Positions 6,066 through 11,530 of a stretch of 11,530 nt of DNA are shown one piece after another; position 1 is the stretch's first letter, and each line of letters starts with the position of its first letter. The stretch is taken from assembly GCA_002898955.1 (NCBI GenBank), contig BEIP01000007.1, forward strand, positions 1-11,530, given 5' to 3'. The translations under genes were made by a program, and so were the position numbers. The stretch comes from a bacterium HR39. GTDB lineage: Bacteria > Pseudomonadota > Alphaproteobacteria > Geminicoccales > Geminicoccaceae. The notes beneath the pieces were generated by a model. That model saw nothing but the letters and a program-made list of their open reading frames with translations, did no database searches and had not been told where the DNA came from.

Positions 6066-7655
6066 ATGCGCGACTTCCACCTGCCGGGACGTTCCACCGT
6101 CTACGCCACGGGCGGCATGGCCGCCACCTCGCATCCGCTCTCCACCCTCGCCGCGCTGGACGTCCTGCGCCGGGGCGGCAACGCGGTGGACGCGGCCATC
6201 GCCGCCTGCGCCGTCCAGTGCGTGGTGGAGCCCCAGTCCACCGGCATCGGCGGTGACTGCTTCGCCCTCTACGCCCCGCCCGGCGGTGGCGTGATCGGCA
6301 TCAACGGCTCGGGCTGGGCGCCGGCCGCCGTCACCGTCGAGCGGCTGAGGGCGGCGGGGCTGCGCGACGCGATCCCCGCCACCTCGCCCCACGCGGTGAC
6401 CGTTCCGGGAGCGGTGGCCGCCTGGGAGGCGCTGCAGAAGGCGTACGGACGGCTCGATCTCGGCGCCGTGCTGGAGCCGGCCATCCGCTACGCGCGCGAC
6501 GGCTTTCCGGTGCTGCCGCGGGTCGGGTCCGACTGGGAGCGCGCCCAGGACCGGCTGCGGGCGAGCGAGGCGGCGCGCGCCTTCTACCTGCCGGGCGACC
6601 GGCCGCCGGCGGTCGGCGACGTGATCCGCCTGCCGCGCCTCGCCCACACCCTCGAAGCGATCGCGAAGGGCGGGGCGGAGGCCTTCTACCGCGGCGAGCC
6701 GGCAGCGGCGATGGTGGAGACGCTGTGCGGCTTCGGCGGGCTGCACAGGGAGGAGGACTTCGCCGAGTACGCGCCCGAGTGGGTCCAGCCGATCCACACG
6801 ACTTACCGCGGCGTGCGGGTGTTCGAGTGCCCGCCCAACGGGCAGGGCTTCGTGGCGCTGCTCATGCTGAACATCCTCGAAGGCTTCGACCTCGCCGCAC
6901 TCGATCCCCACGGCGCCGACCGCTTCCACCTCGAGGCCGAGGCCACGAAGCTCGCCTTCCGCGACCGCGACGCGCTGCTGGCCGATCCGCGCCACGCACC
7001 GGTGCCGGTGGAGGAACTGCTCTCCAAGGGTTACGCGGCGAAACTGCGCGCGCTGATCGACCGCGAGCGGGCGCTCCGCGACCTGCCGCCGCCTCTCCTG
7101 CGCGGTGTGGGCAACACCGTCTACGTGAGCGTGGTGGACCGCGACCTCGGGGCCTGCTCCTTCATCAACTCGCTCTACGACAGCTTCGGCTCGGGCCTCG
7201 CCTGCCCGAAGACGGGGGTGCTGTTCCACTGCCGCGGCCGCGCCTTCCGGCTCGACTCCGCCCATCCCAACGCCATCGGCCCGCGCCGGCGGCCGATGCA
7301 CACCATCATCCCCGGCCTCGCCTTCCGGGACGGCGAGCTGTGGGCCTGCTTCGGGGTGATGGGTGCCGACTACCAGCCGGTCGGCCACGTCCACCTGCTC
7401 ACCAATCTCGTCGACTTCGGCATGGATCCGCAGGAGGCGCTCGATTCGCCGCGGGTGATGGCCTGGCCGAAGGAGCTGCTGGTGGAACGCGGCGTCACGC
7501 CGCCGGTGCGCGCGGAGCTGGCGCGCCGCGGCCACGAGGTGGTGGAGACGGAGGTGCCCCACGGCGGCGGCCAGTGCATCCTGATCGACCGCCGCCGCGG
7601 CGTGCTGGTGGGCGGCTCGGATCCGCGCAAGGACGGCGTGGCGCTGGGGCTCTGA
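6066..7655 (+). CDS. Gamma-glutamyltransferase-family Ntn-hydrolase (acylase-like clade)
   Basis: Self-cleaving N-terminal-nucleophile hydrolase of the GGT family, 529 residues. Domain landmarks: GGNAVDAAIAA (37-47), PQSTGIGGDCF (56-66), and the autoprocessing site Asn350-Thr351 in GNTVYVSVVD, where Thr351 corresponds to the E. coli GGT catalytic Thr391. This gives subunits of about 350 and 179 residues. The gamma-glutamyl-binding Arg (REMAP in E. coli) is replaced by GSGWAP (81-86). The GSPGG oxyanion loop becomes GVMGADYQPVGH (430-441), the form I associate with YwrD-like or acylase-like family members. No signal peptide is seen, so it is probably cytoplasmic, unlike classical periplasmic GGT. 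The ATG at 6066 follows a GGGAGG by six bases; the frame's extension upstream to 4827 is antisense to livJ. Likely an amidase/acylase on an N-acyl compound; true transpeptidase activity is doubtful. Confidence 0.9.
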   Translation: MRDFHLPGRSTVYATGGMAATSHPLSTLAALDVLRRGGNAVDAAIAACAVQCVVEPQSTGIGGDCFALYAPPGGGVIGINGSGWAPAAVTVERLRAAGLRDAIPATSPHAVTVPGAVAAWEALQKAYGRLDLGAVLEPAIRYARDGFPVLPRVGSDWERAQDRLRASEAARAFYLPGDRPPAVGDVIRLPRLAHTLEAIAKGGAEAFYRGEPAAAMVETLCGFGGLHREEDFAEYAPEWVQPIHTTYRGVRVFECPPNGQGFVALLMLNILEGFDLAALDPHGADRFHLEAEATKLAFRDRDALLADPRHAPVPVEELLSKGYAAKLRALIDRERALRDLPPPLLRGVGNTVYVSVVDRDLGACSFINSLYDSFGSGLACPKTGVLFHCRGRAFRLDSAHPNAIGPRRRPMHTIIPGLAFRDGELWACFGVMGADYQPVGHVHLLTNLVDFGMDPQEALDSPRVMAWPKELLVERGVTPPVRAELARRGHEVVETEVPHGGGQCILIDRRRGVLVGGSDPRKDGVALGL

Positions 7656-7677
7656 GGCGGCGGCCGGAGAGCCTCAG
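7652..7677. terminator. Small convergent hairpin containing both stop codons
   Basis: CTGAGGC (7652-7658) pairs with GCCTCAG (7671-7677) around a 12-base loop. The arms include the stop of the GGT-like gene on the plus strand and the stop of the pentapeptide gene on the minus strand, which lie only 18 bases apart. A 7-base-pair stem without a T-run is weak evidence, but no other terminator is visible between these convergent genes. Confidence 0.35.
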
Positions 7678-8477
7678 TCGCGGAAGGCGCGATCCAGGTT
7701 CTTCGCCCGATCCAGACCGCGGATCGCCCCGGCGCCGTCGAGCTCCTTCAGCACCGCACTCGCCAGATCGGCCTCGCCGAGATCGAGGCCGGCCACGCGC
7801 GCGCCGGTGAAGTCGGCCCCGCCGAGCAGCGCCTTGGCGAAGACGGCATCGCGCAGGTCCGCCCCGCGGAACTTCGCGAACTCGCAGTCGGCGAGGGTGA
7901 AGTCGGCACCGCGCAGATCCGCGCCGTCCAGCACCGCCGAGCGCAGCACCGCGCGGATCAGCCCCATGCTCTGGTTGGTGAGATCCGCTCCGGCCCGCAC
8001 GCCGCCCAGCGCCGCAGCGCGGAAGCTCGCGCGCGAGAAGTCGCCGACGAGCCGCGCTCCCGAGAGATCCGCCCCCTCGAAGCGGGCCTCGCGGAACTGC
8101 CCCTGGAACAGGTCGGCGTCGCGCAGCGAGGCCTTGGAGAAGTCGGCACCGATGGCCCAGACCAGCGCGAGGTTGGCCCGGTCCAGCCGACAGCCGGAGA
8201 GGTTCGCGCGGTTGAGGCGCGCCCAGCGCAGGTCCGCTCCCGTGAGATCGAGTCCCGAGAGGTCGAGGCCGTTGAGGCTGCGGTCGTGCAGATCCACCGG
8301 ACCGCCCGCGGCGATCATCGCCTCCACCTCGGCCCGCGTCAGTTCGGCCTCGCGCATGCGCGGCGCGTCCAGGTCCACTCCGCGCATCATCATGTCCACC
8401 TGCGCCCGGCCGCGTCCGGGCAGGGCGGCGAGCGCGAGCGTCGCGAGCAGCAGGCGCCGCCGGTCGGTCCGCGTCAT
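7674..8477 (-). CDS. Exported pentapeptide-repeat protein, last gene of the cytochrome/quinoprotein-accessory operon
   Basis: A 267-residue protein whose residues about 67-244 are tandem A(D/N)LxG-type pentapeptides (for example LTGADLRWARLNRANLSG, RGADFTLAD). These are expected to form a right-handed quadrilateral beta-helix. The N-terminus MTRTDRRRLLLATLALAALP, ending near GRGRA-Q, is a signal peptide. The Arg run followed by Leu-Leu makes Tat export possible, so the protein is likely periplasmic. The repeat register is disturbed around 144-175 (VGDFSRASFRAAALGG, TNQSMGLI). The ATG at 8477 overlaps the upstream stop (ATGA) with a GGAGGG about 6 bases before it; the longer frame to 8798 is a shadow. 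It is co-translated with the binding-protein/rhodanese fusion, pointing to a role in the same periplasmic system. No catalytic residues are evident and the molecular function is unknown. Resistance-type (Qnr/MfpA) function is unlikely for an exported protein. Confidence 0.88.
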   Translation of the reverse strand: MTRTDRRRLLLATLALAALPGRGRAQVDMMMRGVDLDAPRMREAELTRAEVEAMIAAGGPVDLHDRSLNGLDLSGLDLTGADLRWARLNRANLSGCRLDRANLALVWAIGADFSKASLRDADLFQGQFREARFEGADLSGARLVGDFSRASFRAAALGGVRAGADLTNQSMGLIRAVLRSAVLDGADLRGADFTLADCEFAKFRGADLRDAVFAKALLGGADFTGARVAGLDLGEADLASAVLKELDGAGAIRGLDRAKNLDRAFRD

Positions 8478-9871
8478 CCCGTTCCCTCCCCGTTCCCGTC
8501 GGGCTCGAAGGGCCGCACCCGCACGAGCGGTCGGTCCGCCTCGTGCCAGCCGTCCACGCCGTCGGGGTACCAGTAGACCCGGGTGTAGCCGAGCTCGTCG
8601 CGGGCGCGCTTGGCCGCGTTCCACGACAACCAGCAGTCGCGCGAGCAGAAGAACACCAGCGGCCGGTCCCTGCGGCCGCCGGTGAGGACTGCGAGGCTGT
8701 CGCGGAAGTACGCCAGCAGATCGTCCGGCGGGGTGCCGACGCCGACATTGGGCAGCCACACCGCACCGGGCAGGCTCTCGCGCTCGGGTGGGATCCACAG
8801 CCCGTCCCGCCCCTCGGGCGGCCGCCGCGCGCCGGCGTGGACGTCCACCAGCACCGGCCGCTCGCGTCCGATCAGCTCCAGGAGCGCCTCCGTGTCGAGG
8901 ACGGTGGCGCCGGCCAGGGTGGCCGGCACCGGAGCGTGATAGTCCGCAGTGCGGTAACCCTCGGGCTCGGGCACGGCGGAGCGCTGCTGCGGCCTGCGGC
9001 CCTTCTCGCCCTTCTCCCCCGCGAGCCAGGGCGGCGGGTCGAGCAGCCGGCCGTCGGGGCGCACCAGCGGCACGCCGTACTCGCGCAGGATCGCCTCGAT
9101 CTCTTCACCCTTCTCCCGGATCAGCCGGTTGAGGGTGTCGAGCCACTCCTTCTCGCCGTAGCGCACACCCATGGAGATGCGGAAGACCATGGGCAGGTTG
9201 CGCCGCCGGTCGCCCTCGAGCGGCACCCATTCGAGCGGCACCTCCGCCCGCGCCGCCCAGTAGGCCGCGATCGGGCCCCACACCAGCGCCATGTCCAGCC
9301 GCCCCGCCGCCACGTCGAACACGGCCTCGCGGGCCGGATGGGTCACCCGCGTGTCCACCTGCAGCTCGTAGCTGCGCACGTTGTCGATCAGTCCCCTCCA
9401 GGCGAGCAGCATGGCGGGCGGCGTGTTGGCCACGACGCCGATGCGGGCGATGCGGGCGAGGGGTGAGTCGAGCGAGTCGAACCTGCCACGGTCGGCCGCG
9501 CGGTAGACCAGCACGTAGGTGGATGCGTAGTAGCTGCGGGTGTTGGCCACCAGCTCGTGGCCGGCGGTGATGCCCATCACCACGTCGCAGCGGTGCGCCC
9601 GCAGGGTGTTGCGGATGAAGCCGATGGTCTGCGGGTGCCAGTCGTAGTGCAGCGGCAGGCCGAGCTCGCGTGCGAAGAGTTCGGCGATGCGGTTCTCGAA
9701 GCCTTCGCCGGCACGGTCGGAGAAGGGCAGGTTGTCGGGATCGGCGCACACGCGGAAGGCGGTACGCGTGCGCAGCTCGCCCAGGCTGCGCTCCTGGGCG
9801 GCGGCACCCCACCCCAGCAGGACGAGGGTGCCGGCGACCAGCCCGAGGACGAGACCGCGCACGCGCCTCAT
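8474..9871 (-). CDS. Fusion: quinoprotein-dehydrogenase-associated (MoxJ/XoxJ-like) periplasmic binding protein plus CxxxCW rhodanese-like domain
   Basis: A 465-residue exported protein with a signal peptide ending near AAA-Q (23-26). Residues about 38-275 form a type-II periplasmic binding domain with the signature of quinoprotein dehydrogenase-associated binding proteins: FRVCADPDNLPFSDRAGEGF, then CDVVMGITAGHELVANTRSY and YYASTYVLVYR. A charged linker (276-302) leads to a rhodanese-like domain (303-450) resembling the PQQ-dependent catabolism-associated CXXCW family: EPEGYRTADYHAPVPATLAG, SLPGAVWLPNVGVG, and FFCSRDCWLSWNAAKRA with Cys409, Cys413 and Trp414. These are usually separate genes near PQQ alcohol or methanol dehydrogenases; here one frame holds both. 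MoxJ/XoxJ-type proteins are thought to help dehydrogenase maturation or activation rather than ABC import. The start follows GGGAGG by 7 bases, 13 bases after the cytochrome stop. Family identity is strong; biochemical role is inferred. Confidence 0.92.
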   Translation of the reverse strand: MRRVRGLVLGLVAGTLVLLGWGAAAQERSLGELRTRTAFRVCADPDNLPFSDRAGEGFENRIAELFARELGLPLHYDWHPQTIGFIRNTLRAHRCDVVMGITAGHELVANTRSYYASTYVLVYRAADRGRFDSLDSPLARIARIGVVANTPPAMLLAWRGLIDNVRSYELQVDTRVTHPAREAVFDVAAGRLDMALVWGPIAAYWAARAEVPLEWVPLEGDRRRNLPMVFRISMGVRYGEKEWLDTLNRLIREKGEEIEAILREYGVPLVRPDGRLLDPPPWLAGEKGEKGRRPQQRSAVPEPEGYRTADYHAPVPATLAGATVLDTEALLELIGRERPVLVDVHAGARRPPEGRDGLWIPPERESLPGAVWLPNVGVGTPPDDLLAYFRDSLAVLTGGRRDRPLVFFCSRDCWLSWNAAKRARDELGYTRVYWYPDGVDGWHEADRPLVRVRPFEPDGNGEGTG

Positions 9872-9884
9872 GGCCGTGCCTCCC

Positions 9885-10352
9885 TCAGGACTCGCAGCCG
9901 CGCTGGAGCGGCCCGGGCTTCAGCTCGCCGTCGGACACCGCCTTGAGGTAGGCGTAGATGTCCTCGCGGTAGAGCACGACGTCGGTGACGTGGCCGAAGG
10001 AGGGCATGACCTTCTCCTGCCCGGCGACGAGATTCTTCCGGCCGTTCACGACCACGTCCTCGAACTGCTCGCGCGAAAGGCGCCTCAGCGAGTCCACGAG
10101 GGAGGGAGCGAAGGAGCTGCCCAGTCCCGCCTCGCCGTGGCAGCGGTGGCAGAAGTTGCCGTAGCGGCGGGCACCGTTGTAGAGCTTCCTCGAGACGACG
10201 TTGTCGCCGCAGATCTCGCCGATGTAGGGACGCTCGTAGAGTTCGTCCTCGCTCGGCGTCTCCTGCGCCTGCTGGGCCGCGGCCTGCAGGCCGATGGTCG
10301 CACCGCAGAGGATCGCCGCCGCCGTCGCGACGGCCCGGAGCCTTCGCGCCAT
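9885..10352 (-). CDS. Small periplasmic c-type cytochrome with four mature cysteines
   Basis: A 155-residue monohaem cytochrome c. Signal peptide MARRLRAVATAAAILCGATI is followed by a cleavage site near AAA-QQ (about residue 26). The haem motif is CHRCH (68-72), with Met116 in EKVMPSFG as likely sixth ligand and a typical C-terminal helix with YREDIYAYLKAVSDG. Two further cysteines, Cys48 (GEICGDN) and Cys153 (LQRGCES), flank the domain and could pair as a disulfide. A single haem with two extra cysteines, plus this neighbourhood, fits the family I recall as 'c-type cytochrome, methanol metabolism-related' (4-Cys). It does not look like PedF or the longer XoxG type. First gene of the operon, with a GGGAGA-type ribosome-binding site. 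It probably carries electrons from a periplasmic quinoprotein dehydrogenase (inference). Confidence 0.9.
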   Translation of the reverse strand: MARRLRAVATAAAILCGATIGLQAAAQQAQETPSEDELYERPYIGEICGDNVVSRKLYNGARRYGNFCHRCHGEAGLGSSFAPSLVDSLRRLSREQFEDVVVNGRKNLVAGQEKVMPSFGHVTDVVLYREDIYAYLKAVSDGELKPGPLQRGCES

Positions 10353-10388
10353 TTCCGTTCTCTCCCTGATCCGTCTCGGGTGCGCCCG

Positions 10389-10417
10389 CCCATAGCAGGA
10401 CGGTGCGCGGCTGTCAG
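10389..10417 (-). promoter_or_regulatory. Candidate promoter of the cytochrome operon
   Basis: On the minus strand, CTGACA (10417-10412, 5 of 6 to the -35 consensus) and TATGGG (10394-10389, 3 of 6 to the -10) are spaced by 17 bases. This lies about 37 bases ahead of the cytochrome ATG. The -35 overlaps the stop of the small upstream gene. It would let the three-gene operon be transcribed independently. By eye only. Confidence 0.33.
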
Positions 10418-10692
10418 CCCGTGGCGCCTCCGGCGACAACGGGTCGCAGCCGGCTCTCGCGCTCGCTGCCGCAGGAGAACGGCCCCGTGCGCACGAAGCC
10501 CGGATGCTGCCGCTCCCAGCGGGCGATGGCGGCCTGGCCCTGCACCATGCAGGAGAGGAGCCCGCCTTCCCAGGGAATGTGGACCCGCCGGCACTGCTGC
10601 GGCCCGTCGGCGGTGGCCAGGCAGGCGACGAAGGTGAGCACCAGCCACACGGCCCGGATCCTCCATCGGTTGCGGCTTGAAAAATGTCGCAC
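10414..10692 (-). CDS. Small exported Cys-containing hypothetical protein
   Basis: An uncharacterised short protein. With the GTG at 10692 it has 92 residues and a credible signal peptide: a basic N-region (RHFSSRNRWRIR), hydrophobic core AVWLVLTFVACLATA, then DG. An alternative GTG at 10650 has a better GGAGG 9 bases upstream, giving 78 residues but an uncharged leader. An ATG at 10743 would add an unlikely extension. The mature part has three cysteines (PQQCRRVHIPWEGG, LLSCMVQGQAAIARW, GPFSCGSE) and a WERQHPGF segment, a pattern like small secreted alphaproteobacterial proteins of unknown function. It precedes the cytochrome operon on the same strand with about 60 bases between, so it may be linked or separate. 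No function is proposed. The N-terminus is uncertain, but the conserved-looking Cys pattern argues that it is real. Confidence 0.6.
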   Translation of the reverse strand: MRHFSSRNRWRIRAVWLVLTFVACLATADGPQQCRRVHIPWEGGLLSCMVQGQAAIARWERQHPGFVRTGPFSCGSERESRLRPVVAGGATG

Positions 10693-10831
10693 ACCGGGGC
10701 ATGGGTCCAGCGGAAGAGAACGACGGGCCGGGGTCGCGCGCAAGCCTTCCGTCGCATTCCCTCGTGACCGGCGCGTGCACCGTCCGGGCCCGCACGTCGT
10801 CCGGGCGCAGCCTCCTCCCCCGGTGCCCGGC

Positions 10832-10860
10832 AGGGGCCTCCGCCGCGTGCGGGGGCCCCT
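10832..10860 (-). terminator. Hairpin downstream of ruvX
   Basis: A 12-base-pair stem with one G-T wobble (10832-10843 with 10849-10860) closes a CGCGT loop. It lies just beyond the ruvX stop (10868) and before the small Cys protein gene, so it fits a transcription terminator for the thioesterase-ruvX transcript. There is no T-run on the minus strand; the T-containing side is on the plus strand, which has no gene. Confidence 0.5.
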
Positions 10861-10867
10861 TCTGCCT

Positions 10868-11386
10868 TCAGGAAGGCTCGCCGGCAGGCCCGTGGCGGCG
10901 CACCCGTCGCAGGGCTTCGAGCGCGTCTTCGAGGATCACCGCCGCGGCCAGATGGTCGAGCGGTGCCCGCCGCGGACGGCGCAGGCGCCCTTCGCGGATG
11001 GCCTCCTCGACGGCGAAGGTGGAGAGGCGCTCGTCCTGCAGCAGCACCGGCAGGCGCAGCCGCGCGGCGATGCGCTCCGCGAGCTCCCGCGCCGCCTCGG
11101 CCGCAGGCCCGCGCCGGCCGTCCATGCTCACCGGATGCCCCACCACCACCCCCACCGCCCCGCGCTCGCGGGCGAGCGCGGCGAGCCGCTCCAGCAGCCG
11201 GTCGGGATCGCGCACCGTCACGGTCTCGAGGGGTGTGGCGAGGGTGCGGGTGGGATCGCTCGCCGCCACGCCCACCCGCCGCCCGCCCGGATCCACCGCG
11301 AGCAGCGCGCCGCGCTCGGGCAGCCGTGCCGCGAAGGCGGCGGCGTCCGCGAGGACCGGCGCGGTGTCGTCTTCCCCGGCGTTCAC
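10868..11386 (-). CDS. ruvX: Putative pre-16S rRNA nuclease / Holliday junction resolvase homologue RuvX (YqgF)
   Basis: Cytoplasmic RNase H-fold nuclease of the YqgF family, 172 residues. Conserved blocks in order: LLAVDPGGRRVGVAASD with acidic Asp32, VVVGHPVSMDGRRGPAA (80-95), QDERLSTFAVEEAI with Asp118/Glu119, and LDHLAAAVILEDAL with Asp144. These keep the usual acidic catalytic set. YqgF proteins are typically about 140 residues; here about 25 extra N-terminal residues and an Arg-rich tail (RRVRRHGPAGEPS) are added. The start is GTG at 11386, in a GTGA overlap with the upstream thioesterase stop, and no better in-frame start occurs before the domain. Family members are implicated in 16S rRNA 5'-end maturation and related to RuvC-type resolvases. 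Identification is secure. Confidence 0.93.
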   Translation of the reverse strand: MNAGEDDTAPVLADAAAFAARLPERGALLAVDPGGRRVGVAASDPTRTLATPLETVTVRDPDRLLERLAALARERGAVGVVVGHPVSMDGRRGPAAEAARELAERIAARLRLPVLLQDERLSTFAVEEAIREGRLRRPRRAPLDHLAAAVILEDALEALRRVRRHGPAGEPS

Positions 11387-11530
11387 GACGGCGGCGCACC
11401 CTCCAGCAGCATGTAGGTGCTGACCGCGTGCGCCACCGGCCGGGCGGCATCGCCGGCGTGGAGGTCCACCTCGGCGTAGGCCAGCGTGCGGCCGGCACGC
11501 AGGATGCGTGCATCCGCCACCAGCACCGGG
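11383..11530 (-). CDS. PaaI-like hotdog-fold thioesterase (partial, C-terminal end only)
   Basis: The last 48 codons of a gene entering from the right edge. The peptide contains ADARILRAGRTLAYAEVDLH and RPVAHAVSTYML, typical of the C-terminal strands of the PaaI/YdiI-type hotdog thioesterase family. In that family, an '...RVLRxGRRLAxAEVxVxD...GxLVAxAxxTY' pattern ends the domain. It likely hydrolyses an acyl-CoA or aryl-CoA thioester in the cytoplasm; the catalytic part is outside the window. Its stop overlaps the ruvX start (GTGA), so the two are co-translated. Family assignment from a fragment is good but not certain. Confidence 0.75.
   Translation of the reverse strand, partial: PVLVADARILRAGRTLAYAEVDLHAGDAARPVAHAVSTYMLLEGAPPS

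Noticed and set aside
5988..7562. 524-codon minus-strand frame opposite the GGT-like gene
   Set aside because: Arg/His/Gly-rich antisense shadow with no recognisable domain; the plus-strand gene has a full set of family motifs.
6725..7810. 361-codon plus-strand frame
   Set aside because: An Arg/Pro-rich out-of-frame reading of the GGT-like gene that runs into the pentapeptide gene on the other strand.
7690..8330. Apparent short tandem repeats
   Set aside because: The periodic GCG/TCGGC pattern is the codon-level echo of pentapeptide repeats in the minus-strand protein, not a DNA repeat or CRISPR array.
9885..11513. 542-codon minus-strand frame containing the cytochrome
   Set aside because: Only the last 155 codons look like protein. 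The rest is a shadow of ruvX and spacer DNA, and the cytochrome has its own signal peptide and ribosome-binding site at 10352.

Overview
This is a very GC-rich, gene-dense window. It most likely comes from an alphaproteobacterial chromosome, perhaps Rhodospirillales-like. That placement rests on the base composition, the LivJ/LivHMG-type branched-chain amino acid ABC transporter, and periplasmic proteins of the quinoprotein (PQQ) dehydrogenase accessory families. No phage, insertion sequence, CRISPR, tRNA or rRNA signal was seen. Nearly all genes sit in tightly coupled operons with 4-base stop/start overlaps.

Layout. (a) Minus strand, 2540 to 1: livH, livM and the start of livG, in the order livH-livM-livG. 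LivG runs off the left edge and livF presumably follows. (b) Plus strand, 2774-4515: two tandem EamA/DMT 10-TM transporters sharing a GTGA overlap, divergent from livH across 233 bases that hold two abutting palindromes. A possible 28-residue membrane microprotein (4614-4700) follows, then a strong bidirectional hairpin. (c) Minus strand, 4779-5903: a LivJ-type periplasmic binding protein. It is probably the receptor for LivHMG but is separated from it by the DMT pair. (d) Plus strand, 6066-7655: a gamma-glutamyltransferase-family Ntn-hydrolase, divergent from livJ. It keeps the catalytic Thr but lacks the classical glutamate-binding residues.

(e) Minus strand, 10352-7674: a three-gene exported module. 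It encodes a 4-Cys c-type cytochrome, a fusion of a quinoprotein-dehydrogenase-associated (MoxJ/XoxJ-like) binding protein with a CxxxCW rhodanese-like domain, and an exported pentapeptide-repeat protein. These families normally accompany PQQ-dependent alcohol dehydrogenases, but no dehydrogenase lies in the window. The fusion and the orphan context are the most interesting features here. (f) Minus strand, about 10692-10414: a small exported Cys-containing protein. (g) Minus strand, right edge: the end of a hotdog-fold thioesterase overlapping ruvX (YqgF), followed by a GC-rich hairpin.

Working together. LivJ and LivHMG(F) would import an amino acid or amide-like solute, and the cytoplasmic GGT-like enzyme beside livJ may process a related N-acyl compound (inference). 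The cytochrome/fusion/pentapeptide operon probably serves periplasmic electron transfer or maturation for a PQQ dehydrogenase encoded elsewhere (inference from family knowledge).
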